In this document: positions 1-6,464 of the stretch, in pieces
How positions within the stretch are numbered: position 1 is the stretch's first letter
How the letters are laid out: each line of letters starts with the position of its first letter
Source: Phototrophicales bacterium
GTDB taxonomy: Bacteria > Chloroflexota > Anaerolineae > Aggregatilineales > Phototrophicaceae
Reading direction: 5' to 3'
Assembly: GCA_002794515.1 (NCBI GenBank)
Contig: PGTJ01000144.1
Span: forward strand, 1 to 6,581
Length of the DNA stretch: 6,581 nucleotides
Made by a program: the position numbers and the translations under genes
Notes under the pieces: model-generated
Databases searched by the model: none
Told to the model about the DNA's origin: nothing
Seen by the model: only the letters and a program-made list of their open reading frames with translations

Positions 1-482
1 TCAAAATGCTGGTCACGATTATTCAAACGGTCACGTAAGCCAAATCCACCTTCTGGAAGGGGATTATTCATCCATTCGGTGATGCGCGTTTCGGCACTTG
101 CCAACAGTTCATCGGCGCGTTCTTGGGTCAGATTGCCATTTTCAACAGCTTGTGCAATCCGTTCTTGTACATTTCCTAGGGCGACAGCGATGACATTATC
201 GACACTGCCACCATTGGCGGTGATGATGTCGGCGAGTGTGCTACCATCACGCAGTTGTTGCAAAATCGCTTGTGGTTCAAGTCCCGTTTCTGTCACGACC
301 GCCTCCATGACTTCGCGTATATGATCGCGCAATTGCGCTTGTTGTCTATCACCAAAGCGCCCACCGCGATTATCACCGCGTCCGCGCCCGTTTCCATCCC
401 CTTCTTGTGCGCTCACCACGCCCGCTATCAAACTCAAGACGAATATCACTAAAATGCTGACGAATAAAAATTTCTTGTTCAT
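1..482 (-). CDS. Secreted helical protein of unknown function (partial, C-terminus beyond left edge)
   Basis: The reverse strand reads openly from an ATG at 482-480 to the window edge, giving 160 complete residues and no stop. Residues 1-25 are a textbook signal peptide: MNKK, a hydrophobic core to about residue 23, then VSA|Q as the likely cleavage site. A Gly/Arg/Asp-rich stretch follows at about residues 28-45. Residues 48-140 are predicted mainly helical: a segment containing TGLEPQAILQQL, then DGSTLADIITANGGSVDNVI, then a helix ending in ENGNLTQERADELL. This 'graded helix plus GxLTxExAD' pattern occurs in small exported proteins of uncertain function; I do not recognise a named family with confidence. 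A strong Shine-Dalgarno site (AAGGAG, 490-495 on this strand) lies 7 nt before the ATG and fixes the start. The gene is divergent from the glycan operon, so a functional link to it is not implied. The reading frame, signal peptide and RBS are seen directly; the export destination is inferred. Confidence 0.86.
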   Translation of the reverse strand, partial: MNKKFLFVSILVIFVLSLIAGVVSAQEGDGNGRGRGDNRGGRFGDRQQAQLRDHIREVMEAVVTETGLEPQAILQQLRDGSTLADIITANGGSVDNVIAVALGNVQERIAQAVENGNLTQERADELLASAETRITEWMNNPLPEGGFGLRDRLNNRDQHF

Positions 483-489
483 GTGGTTG

Positions 490-495
490 CTCCTT
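490..495 (-). promoter_or_regulatory. Ribosome binding site of the leftward secreted-protein gene
   Basis: The reverse strand reads AAGGAG here, 7 nt upstream of the ATG at 482-480. It is a near-perfect Shine-Dalgarno match. It decides the start and places the signal peptide exactly at the N-terminus. Confidence 0.8.
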
Positions 496-554
496 ATGTA
501 TATCGCATTTGAACGTGACTATGCCCTCAGTATGGCATCAATATGTAATCAAAT

Positions 555-584
555 CTCACAGTAAACGTAAATTATTGGTAAAAT
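555..584 (+). promoter_or_regulatory. Candidate sigma-70-type promoter of the glycan operon (extended -10)
   Basis: TGGTAAAAT at 576-584 is an extended -10 element: TG at 576-577, then TAAAAT at 579-584, which matches 5 of 6 bases of TATAAT. A weak -35 candidate, CTCACA (555-560, 4 of 6 bases of TTGACA), lies 18 nt upstream. Transcription would begin near 591, leaving a leader of about 30 nt that holds the ribosome binding site at 608-613. A second weak option is TTGGTA (575-580) with TATAAA (596-601), but its 15-nt spacer is short. The call rests on motif matching in AT-rich DNA and is only moderately supported. Confidence 0.38.
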
Positions 585-607
585 GCTGATGGATGTATAA
601 AGCTCGT

Positions 608-613
608 TGAGGA
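608..613 (+). promoter_or_regulatory. Ribosome binding site of the GT2 gene
   Basis: TGAGGA at 608-613 sits 7 nt before the ATG at 621, good spacing for a Shine-Dalgarno site. It supports that start, which gives the short N-terminal tail typical of GT2 enzymes before the first beta strand (VSVIIVSWN). Confidence 0.65.
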
Positions 614-620
614 TTGTTTC

Positions 621-1562
621 ATGACAGATACCCCGCGTCCAGATGTCTCGGTTATCATCGTCAGTTGGAATGTGGCAAATTTGTTGCGCGATTGCCTGAA
701 TAGCATCTATGAGAATAGTCCCGATGTATCACTTGAGGTGATTGTGGTCGATTCCGCCAGTGGTGATGATACCCTGCAGATGGTCAAGACACATTTTCCA
801 CAGGTGATATTATCGGCACAAAGTGAGAATGTGGGCTTCACACGCGGGAACAACATCGGCTTAGAGATGGCACGCGGGCGCTATGTGTTTTTGCTCAATC
901 CCGATACGGTCATCTTAGGCGATGCCATCGGGCAGATGGTCGCCTATTTAGATGCTCATCCACAAGTCGGCATCATCGGACCACACACTTTGAATACCGA
1001 TATGACTCATCAATCAACGCGCAGGCGTTTTCCGACCATCGGCACGGCTTTTTTTGAAAGCACATGGTTACAACAGTATGCCCCGCGCACACTGTTAGAC
1101 CGTTATTATGTATGTGATATCCCCGATGATGCTACTGCCGATGTCGATTGGGTGCAAGGCTCGGCGCTCATGGCTCGACGCGAAGTATATGAGGAAATTG
1201 GCGGATTAGATACCCGTTACATCATGTTCTGGGAGGAGTTGGATTGGTGTAAACGGGCGAAATTAGCAGGGTGGGGGGTGGTTTATCTAGGCACATCCAA
1301 AATTATTCATCATGGCGGAAAAAGCACCGAACAAGCAGGCGCACGCAAACATATTCATTTTCAACAGAGCAAATTACGTTATTATAAAAAATTCTTCGGC
1401 AGTGGTTTTGCGGTTTTATTACGCCTGTTTTTGTTGTGGAATTATGCGTGGCAAATTGGCATAGAAGGACTGAAAGCCTTATTGGGGAGCAAACGCACCT
1501 TACGCCGAGAACGTATCGGCATTTATTGGCAGGTGTTACGCTCAGGATTGAAAGTGTCATAA
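621..1562 (+). CDS. Glycosyltransferase family 2 (rhamnosyltransferase-like, GT-A fold)
   Basis: This 313-residue protein has the layout of family 2 inverting glycosyltransferases of the WbbL/rhamnosyltransferase type, which move a sugar from a nucleotide donor to a growing, usually lipid-linked, glycan at the cytoplasmic face of the membrane. Residues 9-17 (VSVIIVSWN) are the first Rossmann strand. VVDSASGDD (42-50) binds the nucleotide. ENVGFTRGNNIG (69-80) and FLLNPDT (90-96) carry the NPD motif that stands for the metal-binding DXD. DWVQGSALMARR (176-187) and FWEELDWCKR (203-212) are the acceptor-side and catalytic-base motifs, and HHGGKST (230-236) closes the domain. A hydrophobic stretch at about 262-285 may anchor it to the membrane. 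Length is normal for the family. It is the first gene of the operon and is followed after 4 nt by the GT4 gene. The family call is firm; the sugar is not readable from sequence, and rhamnose is only the commonest donor for this sub-type. Confidence 0.94.
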   Translation: MTDTPRPDVSVIIVSWNVANLLRDCLNSIYENSPDVSLEVIVVDSASGDDTLQMVKTHFPQVILSAQSENVGFTRGNNIGLEMARGRYVFLLNPDTVILGDAIGQMVAYLDAHPQVGIIGPHTLNTDMTHQSTRRRFPTIGTAFFESTWLQQYAPRTLLDRYYVCDIPDDATADVDWVQGSALMARREVYEEIGGLDTRYIMFWEELDWCKRAKLAGWGVVYLGTSKIIHHGGKSTEQAGARKHIHFQQSKLRYYKKFFGSGFAVLLRLFLLWNYAWQIGIEGLKALLGSKRTLRRERIGIYWQVLRSGLKVS

Positions 1563-1566
1563 CACG

Positions 1567-2730
1567 ATGCGAATTGGCATTATCACAGGTGAATATCCGC
1601 CGATGCAAGGCGGTGTAGGAGATTACACCCAGTTATTGGCGCGTCAGTTGGCAGGGCGTGGTCATCATATCTTTTTATTCACATCGGCACAATCTCACGA
1701 ATCAGACCCCGCTATTCACATCACCAATACGGTCAAAAAATGGCGCTGGGGCGCGATTCGTGCCATTCGAAAATGGGCAAAAGCCCATAAGCTGGATATT
1801 ATCAGTCTACAATTCGAGACCGCCGCTTATGCCATGTCGCCATTCATTCATTTTTTGCCACAGATGGTGCGCTTGCCTGTGGTGACGACATTTCATGATT
1901 TGCTGTTTCCATATTTATTCCCCAAAGCAGGTGCATTACGTCCGATGATTGTGCGGCATTTGGCGAATCGCTCGGCGGGTGTGATCGTCACCAATCATGA
2001 AGATTATATGCAACTCGATGCCCATCCCAACCTGACGCTCATCCCGTTGGGCAATCTCGTCCCCGCCGATTTGCCCGCCGATTATGACCGTATGGCATGG
2101 CGGAATAGAGCAGGGGCAAATGCGAATGAGTTTTTAATCGCCTATTTTGGCTTCATCAATCATAGCAAGGGAGTCGAAATTTTACTGGAAGATTTAGCCT
2201 ATCTGCGCCAGAGCGGGTATCCCTTTCGGTTGGTGATGATCGGTGGCAAGACAGGCTCTAGCGACCCGACCAATGCTGATTATGCCCAAAAAATCGATGC
2301 GCTCATCACCCAATTGGGGTTAGATGATGCGGTCACATGGACGGGCTTTGTCGATAGCGCCCAAGTCAATGCCTATTTAGATGCCTCTGATGTGGTGTGT
2401 TTACCATTTCGGGATGGGTGTTCGTATCGGCGCAGTAGCTTGTTGGCGGCGATTCATCGTGGTTGTGCGATTATCACCACCCAACCCAATGTGTATATCC
2501 CCCTATTCAAAGATGGCGAAAATATGGCGTTGGTGACACCATTCACGCTCGACCCCAAAGCACCGAGTTATTTTCATGTATCGCATAAATTGTTGCAACT
2601 GTATCGCAATCCGCATCTGCGCTTGCGGATTAAGGAAGGGGCGTTGCAATTGGCAAAACAATTCGACTGGACGACCATCATCAGCGACTACGAGGCATTT
2701 TTTGCCGATGTGTTGGAGGGGCGCAAATGA
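1567..2730 (+). CDS. Glycosyltransferase family 4 (GT-B fold)
   Basis: This 387-residue protein shows the two Rossmann domains of a GT-B enzyme. The N-terminal domain opens with GEYPPMQGGVGDYT (8-21), the glycine-rich loop of GT4 enzymes, followed by TTFHD (107-111) with the usual acceptor-side His110, and VTNHED (141-146). The inter-domain linker is near IPLGN (159-163). The C-terminal, donor-binding domain begins at about 188 with YFGFINHSKGVEILL (193-207, Lys201), then VTWTGFVDSAQVNAYL (256-271) and LPFRDGCSYRRSSLLAAI (279-296). Retaining GT4 enzymes normally carry an E-x7-E pair in that last region; by position both glutamates are replaced here (Ser286 and Ala294). Related enzymes with an RRxSLLAA form are, to my knowledge, not rare, so this is probably a sub-family trait and not a dead enzyme. 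No good Shine-Dalgarno precedes the ATG, which lies 4 nt after the GT2 stop, so translational coupling is likely. The start is fixed by the N-terminal motif. Donor and acceptor are unknown. Confidence 0.94.
   Translation: MRIGIITGEYPPMQGGVGDYTQLLARQLAGRGHHIFLFTSAQSHESDPAIHITNTVKKWRWGAIRAIRKWAKAHKLDIISLQFETAAYAMSPFIHFLPQMVRLPVVTTFHDLLFPYLFPKAGALRPMIVRHLANRSAGVIVTNHEDYMQLDAHPNLTLIPLGNLVPADLPADYDRMAWRNRAGANANEFLIAYFGFINHSKGVEILLEDLAYLRQSGYPFRLVMIGGKTGSSDPTNADYAQKIDALITQLGLDDAVTWTGFVDSAQVNAYLDASDVVCLPFRDGCSYRRSSLLAAIHRGCAIITTQPNVYIPLFKDGENMALVTPFTLDPKAPSYFHVSHKLLQLYRNPHLRLRIKEGALQLAKQFDWTTIISDYEAFFADVLEGRK
2715..2720 (+). promoter_or_regulatory. Ribosome binding site of the YfhO-like gene, inside the GT4 gene
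   Basis: GGAGGG at 2715-2720 lies within the last codons of the GT4 gene, 6 nt before the ATG at 2727. It favours that start over the in-frame ATG at 2766, which has only a weaker AAGG 10 nt upstream. Confidence 0.7.
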
Positions 2731-5015
2731 GGCAATTGTGGAGAAATCATCAAGGCGATATTCGCATGATTCTCACGCTCATTGTTTTGTGGTGGGTGTT
2801 CTTTTGGCGCATCTTTACCCCTGTAGCTGATAATCAAGTGTCGTTGGTAGAAGGCGATTTTTCTGATCAATTTGTGACCTTCGGTGCATATCAATATCAA
2901 CGGTGGTCGCGTGGCGAAGTGCCGTTGTGGAATCCGTACAATAATGGTGGATTGCCCTTCATCGCCGATACACAAGCGGCGGTATTTTATCCACCCCGCT
3001 TGTTGACCATTGCCCTCAGCAAACTCTCTGGGGCAGGGTGGACATATGGTGCTTTGGCGATTGAGATGACTTTTCATGTGCTATTTTGCACACTGGCGAT
3101 GTATGGCTTCATGCGCCGACTCACCAAAGGGCAAAAAGGCACGCGGATTGGCGCATTTGTATCGGCGGTGATTATCGGCTATGGCGGTTATATGACAGGT
3201 TATCCGCCGTTACAATTGGCGCTCTTAGAGGCGGCAGTGTGGTTGCCATTGGGCTTATTGGGCATCCTCGAAGCCACCCGCGAGGCGAAAATCCGTCCAG
3301 TGTGGTTGATATTTGCCGGTTTCGCGCTCGGATTATCATGGATGGCGGGGCATCCACAGACCAGCTTTTTTGCCACCTACTTGATGGTAGGATTTTTAGC
3401 CTATCGGCTATTCATGAACAATGCGCCGAATAAATATCTACAAATTTTGTGGACAGTCGCCCTGATGGGCGCGGTCACATTTGGCATCACGGCGGTGCAA
3501 TTTTTGCCCGGTATCGAATATTTATCACGCACGGTGCGGGCGGGTCTGAGTTTTGAAGACAAAGGCAATGGTTTCCCATTTTATGATGTGATACAAGTCT
3601 TTTTTCCGCATGTGATTAGCCAGTGGTCACCGTTGTATATCGGTATCATCGGCTTTGCGTTGGCAATTCTAGGGCTTATCAGCCGAGAACGGGATCGATG
3701 GTTTTGGTTGGTGGCGTTGCTCCTCGCATTGGGGCTAAGTTTTGGTGCGCGGAGTGGGTTATTTCATGCCTTATTTCATTTCATGCCCGGATTATATTTC
3801 TTTCGCGGGCAAGAACGCGCCGCCTTCGTCATCGCCTATGCAGGGGCGATTTTAGCAGGTTTGGGCGTGGTCATGCTCTATAATACAGCGGAAAAAGCCG
3901 ATTGGCGTGCCTCGCGGGTGGTTGTTGGGGCATTATGGGCGGGGTCACAGACCATTGCGGGCTTGACGCTCATTGAATGGATGAACAATCCCGATGGCAC
4001 AACTGCATTGATGAGCGCCTCATTTTTTAGCCTGTTGGTCATCACCCCATTTGCCGTATTGTTGCTCACCGACCGCGATAACATCCCGAATTGGGCATGG
4101 GTGTTGCCCATTTTGCTCGCATTTGAACTCTTTTCGGTGAATATTGATCGGCGTGAGGTGTATCAGATATTACCGCCAGACCGACAACCGATTATGCAAG
4201 AACCACCGCTCGTCACACAAGCCAAATATGATGCGGGTGTATTCCGTGTTGATGGTCAATATGTCGATGGCGAGTTAGGCATTTATGGTTATGGCAATAG
4301 CGGGTCATTGTATCAATTGCAAGACATTCGCGGTATTAGCCCGTTATTTTTGGATAGCGCCTATTCGATTATTCAATTGGGGACACCCTTTGAAAAAGTG
4401 TGGGAAGTGTTTGCCGTCAAATATATCTTCACCGATGCCGAAGAATTGCCCGCACCCAGCCAATTAATCGGGCGCGATTATCCCCATTTCAAGACGCTCA
4501 ATTTGCATCAGCTCACCGACCCGCGCCCATTCGCCATGCTGATGTATCGTTATGAGGTCATCTCTGATGACAAATCGGCACGCGCCCGCCTGAATAGCGA
4601 TAATTTTAATCCACGAGATGTATTGATTATCGACCAACCGCCTCCATTCGTTTTGCCAGATGCCCCGCCAGAAGGTGGTATAGCCGAAATTACCGTCTAT
4701 ACACCCGAATATATCCAAGTGCGCGTCAATACACCCGAAAACGCCTTGTTGTCGGTGGCATTGGTGGATTATCCGGGCTGGCGTGCAGAGATCGATGGTC
4801 AGCCCATCGAGACCTATCGCGCTTATAGCGCCCTGACCGCTATCCCCGTTCAGGCGGGTGAACATGTGGTCACGCTCACCTATAACCCCACATCGTATCA
4901 GTTTGGGGCGATCATCAGCCTGATCACATGGCTTGGATGTGGGGGATTAGGATTATTTTTGATGATAAAATCTGTGCTATCAAAGAAGGATATAACCGTT
5001 GCAGAAACTCAATGA
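2727..5015 (+). CDS. YfhO-family polytopic membrane protein (GT-C-type glycosyltransferase-like)
   Basis: This 762-residue protein has the pattern of the YfhO family. The first membrane helix (about 12-30) is followed by an extracytoplasmic loop with EGDFSDQF (42-49, Asp44 and Asp47), then GEVPLWNPYNNGGLPFIADT (63-82) and FYPPRLL (87-93), which are family hallmarks. The loop acid is where GT-C enzymes keep their catalytic Asp. About 11-13 hydrophobic segments follow up to residue 470, including the conserved FFRGQERAAFVIAYAG (358-373). Residues 471-726 form a large, probably beta-rich, extracytoplasmic domain ending in YPGWRAEIDG (682-691) and GEHVVTLTYNP (711-721). A last helix lies at about 727-748. 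Characterised YfhO-like proteins, such as Listeria GtlB, move sugars from a lipid-phosphate donor onto cell-wall polymers outside the membrane; the same role here is inference. The protein is somewhat shorter than many Firmicutes members. The start overlaps the GT4 stop as ATGA and has a strong RBS. Confidence 0.9.
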   Translation: MRQLWRNHQGDIRMILTLIVLWWVFFWRIFTPVADNQVSLVEGDFSDQFVTFGAYQYQRWSRGEVPLWNPYNNGGLPFIADTQAAVFYPPRLLTIALSKLSGAGWTYGALAIEMTFHVLFCTLAMYGFMRRLTKGQKGTRIGAFVSAVIIGYGGYMTGYPPLQLALLEAAVWLPLGLLGILEATREAKIRPVWLIFAGFALGLSWMAGHPQTSFFATYLMVGFLAYRLFMNNAPNKYLQILWTVALMGAVTFGITAVQFLPGIEYLSRTVRAGLSFEDKGNGFPFYDVIQVFFPHVISQWSPLYIGIIGFALAILGLISRERDRWFWLVALLLALGLSFGARSGLFHALFHFMPGLYFFRGQERAAFVIAYAGAILAGLGVVMLYNTAEKADWRASRVVVGALWAGSQTIAGLTLIEWMNNPDGTTALMSASFFSLLVITPFAVLLLTDRDNIPNWAWVLPILLAFELFSVNIDRREVYQILPPDRQPIMQEPPLVTQAKYDAGVFRVDGQYVDGELGIYGYGNSGSLYQLQDIRGISPLFLDSAYSIIQLGTPFEKVWEVFAVKYIFTDAEELPAPSQLIGRDYPHFKTLNLHQLTDPRPFAMLMYRYEVISDDKSARARLNSDNFNPRDVLIIDQPPPFVLPDAPPEGGIAEITVYTPEYIQVRVNTPENALLSVALVDYPGWRAEIDGQPIETYRAYSALTAIPVQAGEHVVTLTYNPTSYQFGAIISLITWLGCGGLGLFLMIKSVLSKKDITVAETQ
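4984..4990 (+). promoter_or_regulatory. Ribosome binding site deciding a TTG start
   Basis: AGAAGGA (core AAGGA at 4986-4990) lies 8 nt before TTG at 4999-5001, inside the end of the YfhO-like gene. The next in-frame ATG (5071) has no Shine-Dalgarno site and would begin within the first membrane helix, so the TTG is preferred. Confidence 0.68.
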
Positions 5016-6459
5016 TATTCAAATTTGGGTCAGCAATTTAGATGAACGCCGTTACGCCATCTTTGTCGGGATGCTCATCGGCATGGTGGCGGGTGGTGTG
5101 GCGTTGCTATCGGTCGTTGCGGGACCTGTCCTCACCATCGGCGGGGTTGCGGGATTGCTCATCGGCTTGTATCTGCTCACCAGTTTGAATGCCACATTAT
5201 ATACCCTCGTGATTTTGATGTTCATGCTCCCCTCTGGCACATTGCCCTTTCAAATCGGCTTCACACCGACATTGATGGATGTGGTCATCGGCATTTTGTT
5301 GTTGGTCTATCTGGTGCAGTGGATGACGCGCCAACGACAAAATGTACAACTCACGGGTGTGCATCTGCTCATCCTCATTTATATGATGTGGTTGATCTTC
5401 AGCTTTGCACTTGGTTTGCGTCATTCATCCATCACATTGACCGCATTACGCCAATTTGTGGGGACATTGTTGAGCATCAGCCTGACATTTATTTTGGTGG
5501 ATATGTTACGCGAGTCGCAACAACTACGCCGATTGGTGCTGGTGATTATGCTCGCCGTCACCCTTCAGGCGATTTTGGCGGTGGGTTTATATGTGTTGCC
5601 CGATAATGTCGCCAATACCTTGCTCAATGCGTTGGGGCGGATTGGTTATCCACAGGGGAATGTCATCCGTTATATCGAACAAAATCCACAATTGCCAGAA
5701 CGGGCTATTGGTACATGGATAGACCCCAATTCATTAGGTGGCATTGTGGCGATTGCGGCGGTATTGATTGCCCCACAGGTATTCGCCAAACATCCTGTGT
5801 TGAAATATCGCTGGCTCAGCTTTTTGGCGCTGGCGCTGGTGTCGGTGGCATTGATATTGACTTTTTCGCGGGCATCGGTATTGGCATTTGTGGCAGGCTT
5901 AGCGGTGATTGGTTTTGCGCGGTATCGGCGTTATTTGCCCATATTGGTCATCTTATTTGCCGTGGCGTTGTTATTGCCACAAACACAAGATTATCTGTAT
6001 CGCTTTGTCGAGGCATTCACAGCGCAGGATTTATCGACACAAATGCGTATCGGCGAATGGACAGATTCGCTTCGTTTGATTAGTCGGTATCCCGTGTTTG
6101 GTGTGGGGTTTACAGGCACGCCTGAAATCGATATTTATACCGATGTCGCCAATATGTATCTGATGATGGCGAATCAGATTGGTTTGGTTGGTTTGATGTT
6201 ATTTTTATTGACAATGATAGCGGTATTCGCCTATGGCGCAGTGGCGTGGGGTAGGGCAAAACATGATGCCCATCTCGATTCGATTCATCTTGGTTATCAT
6301 GCCGCGTTGGTGACAGGGCTGATTAACGCCATTGCCGATTTGTATTTTTTCCGTCTGGAATATCAGGGGTCGATCACTTGGTTTTGGATAGTCGTGGCGT
6401 TGTGCATCGCCAGTTCGCGGCTGGTCATCGCCCATAATCCACGCTTGCAGAGGGGTTAA
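4999..6459 (+). CDS. O-antigen polymerase/ligase-like membrane protein (Wzy_C-type)
   Basis: This 486-residue protein is almost wholly hydrophobic, with about 11-13 membrane segments between residues 20 and 475, the size and shape of the O-antigen ligase/polymerase superfamily. Family-like features, in order: the loop ending RAIGTWIDPNSLGGIVAI (235-252), LTFSRASVLAFVAG (287-300) with the conserved Arg291 after Ser290, a second outer loop at about 329-384 holding RIGEWTDSL (350-358) and YPVFGVGFTG (364-373), and NMYLMMANQIGLVGL (385-399) leading into the next helix. Family members polymerise lipid-linked repeat units or transfer a finished glycan to its acceptor on the outer face of the membrane. 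In WaaL-type ligases a His precedes the Asn of that last motif; here it is Ala384, so the exact reaction is uncertain. Translation starts at TTG and overlaps the YfhO-like gene by 17 nt, implying coupled expression. Polymerase, ligase or a related transporter-like role cannot be separated from sequence alone. Confidence 0.87.
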   Translation: MQKLNDIQIWVSNLDERRYAIFVGMLIGMVAGGVALLSVVAGPVLTIGGVAGLLIGLYLLTSLNATLYTLVILMFMLPSGTLPFQIGFTPTLMDVVIGILLLVYLVQWMTRQRQNVQLTGVHLLILIYMMWLIFSFALGLRHSSITLTALRQFVGTLLSISLTFILVDMLRESQQLRRLVLVIMLAVTLQAILAVGLYVLPDNVANTLLNALGRIGYPQGNVIRYIEQNPQLPERAIGTWIDPNSLGGIVAIAAVLIAPQVFAKHPVLKYRWLSFLALALVSVALILTFSRASVLAFVAGLAVIGFARYRRYLPILVILFAVALLLPQTQDYLYRFVEAFTAQDLSTQMRIGEWTDSLRLISRYPVFGVGFTGTPEIDIYTDVANMYLMMANQIGLVGLMLFLLTMIAVFAYGAVAWGRAKHDAHLDSIHLGYHAALVTGLINAIADLYFFRLEYQGSITWFWIVVALCIASSRLVIAHNPRLQRG

Positions 6460-6464
6460 AAATC

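Noticed and set aside
79..452. Plus-strand open frames across the first 450 bases
   Set aside because: They lie opposite the minus-strand gene that has a signal peptide and a strong RBS. Their translations are Ser/Cys-rich with no recognisable domain.
544..560. CRP-like operator (TGTAA-N7-TCACA)
   Set aside because: The spacer is 7 nt where CRP-type sites have 6, and one half-site differs from the consensus, so it is not listed as a feature.
1303..1608. Minus-strand open frame spanning the GT2/GT4 junction
   Set aside because: It overlaps two well-supported glycosyltransferase genes antisense, has no recognisable domain, and its composition looks like a shadow.
2766..2768. Alternative ATG start for the YfhO-like gene
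   Set aside because: It would remove the basic N-terminal residues and cut into the first membrane helix. The ATG at 2727 has a stronger RBS at better spacing and the common ATGA overlap.
4464..4865. 133-codon minus-strand open frame
   Set aside because: It is antisense to the conserved extracytoplasmic domain of the YfhO-like protein, with no family-like motif.
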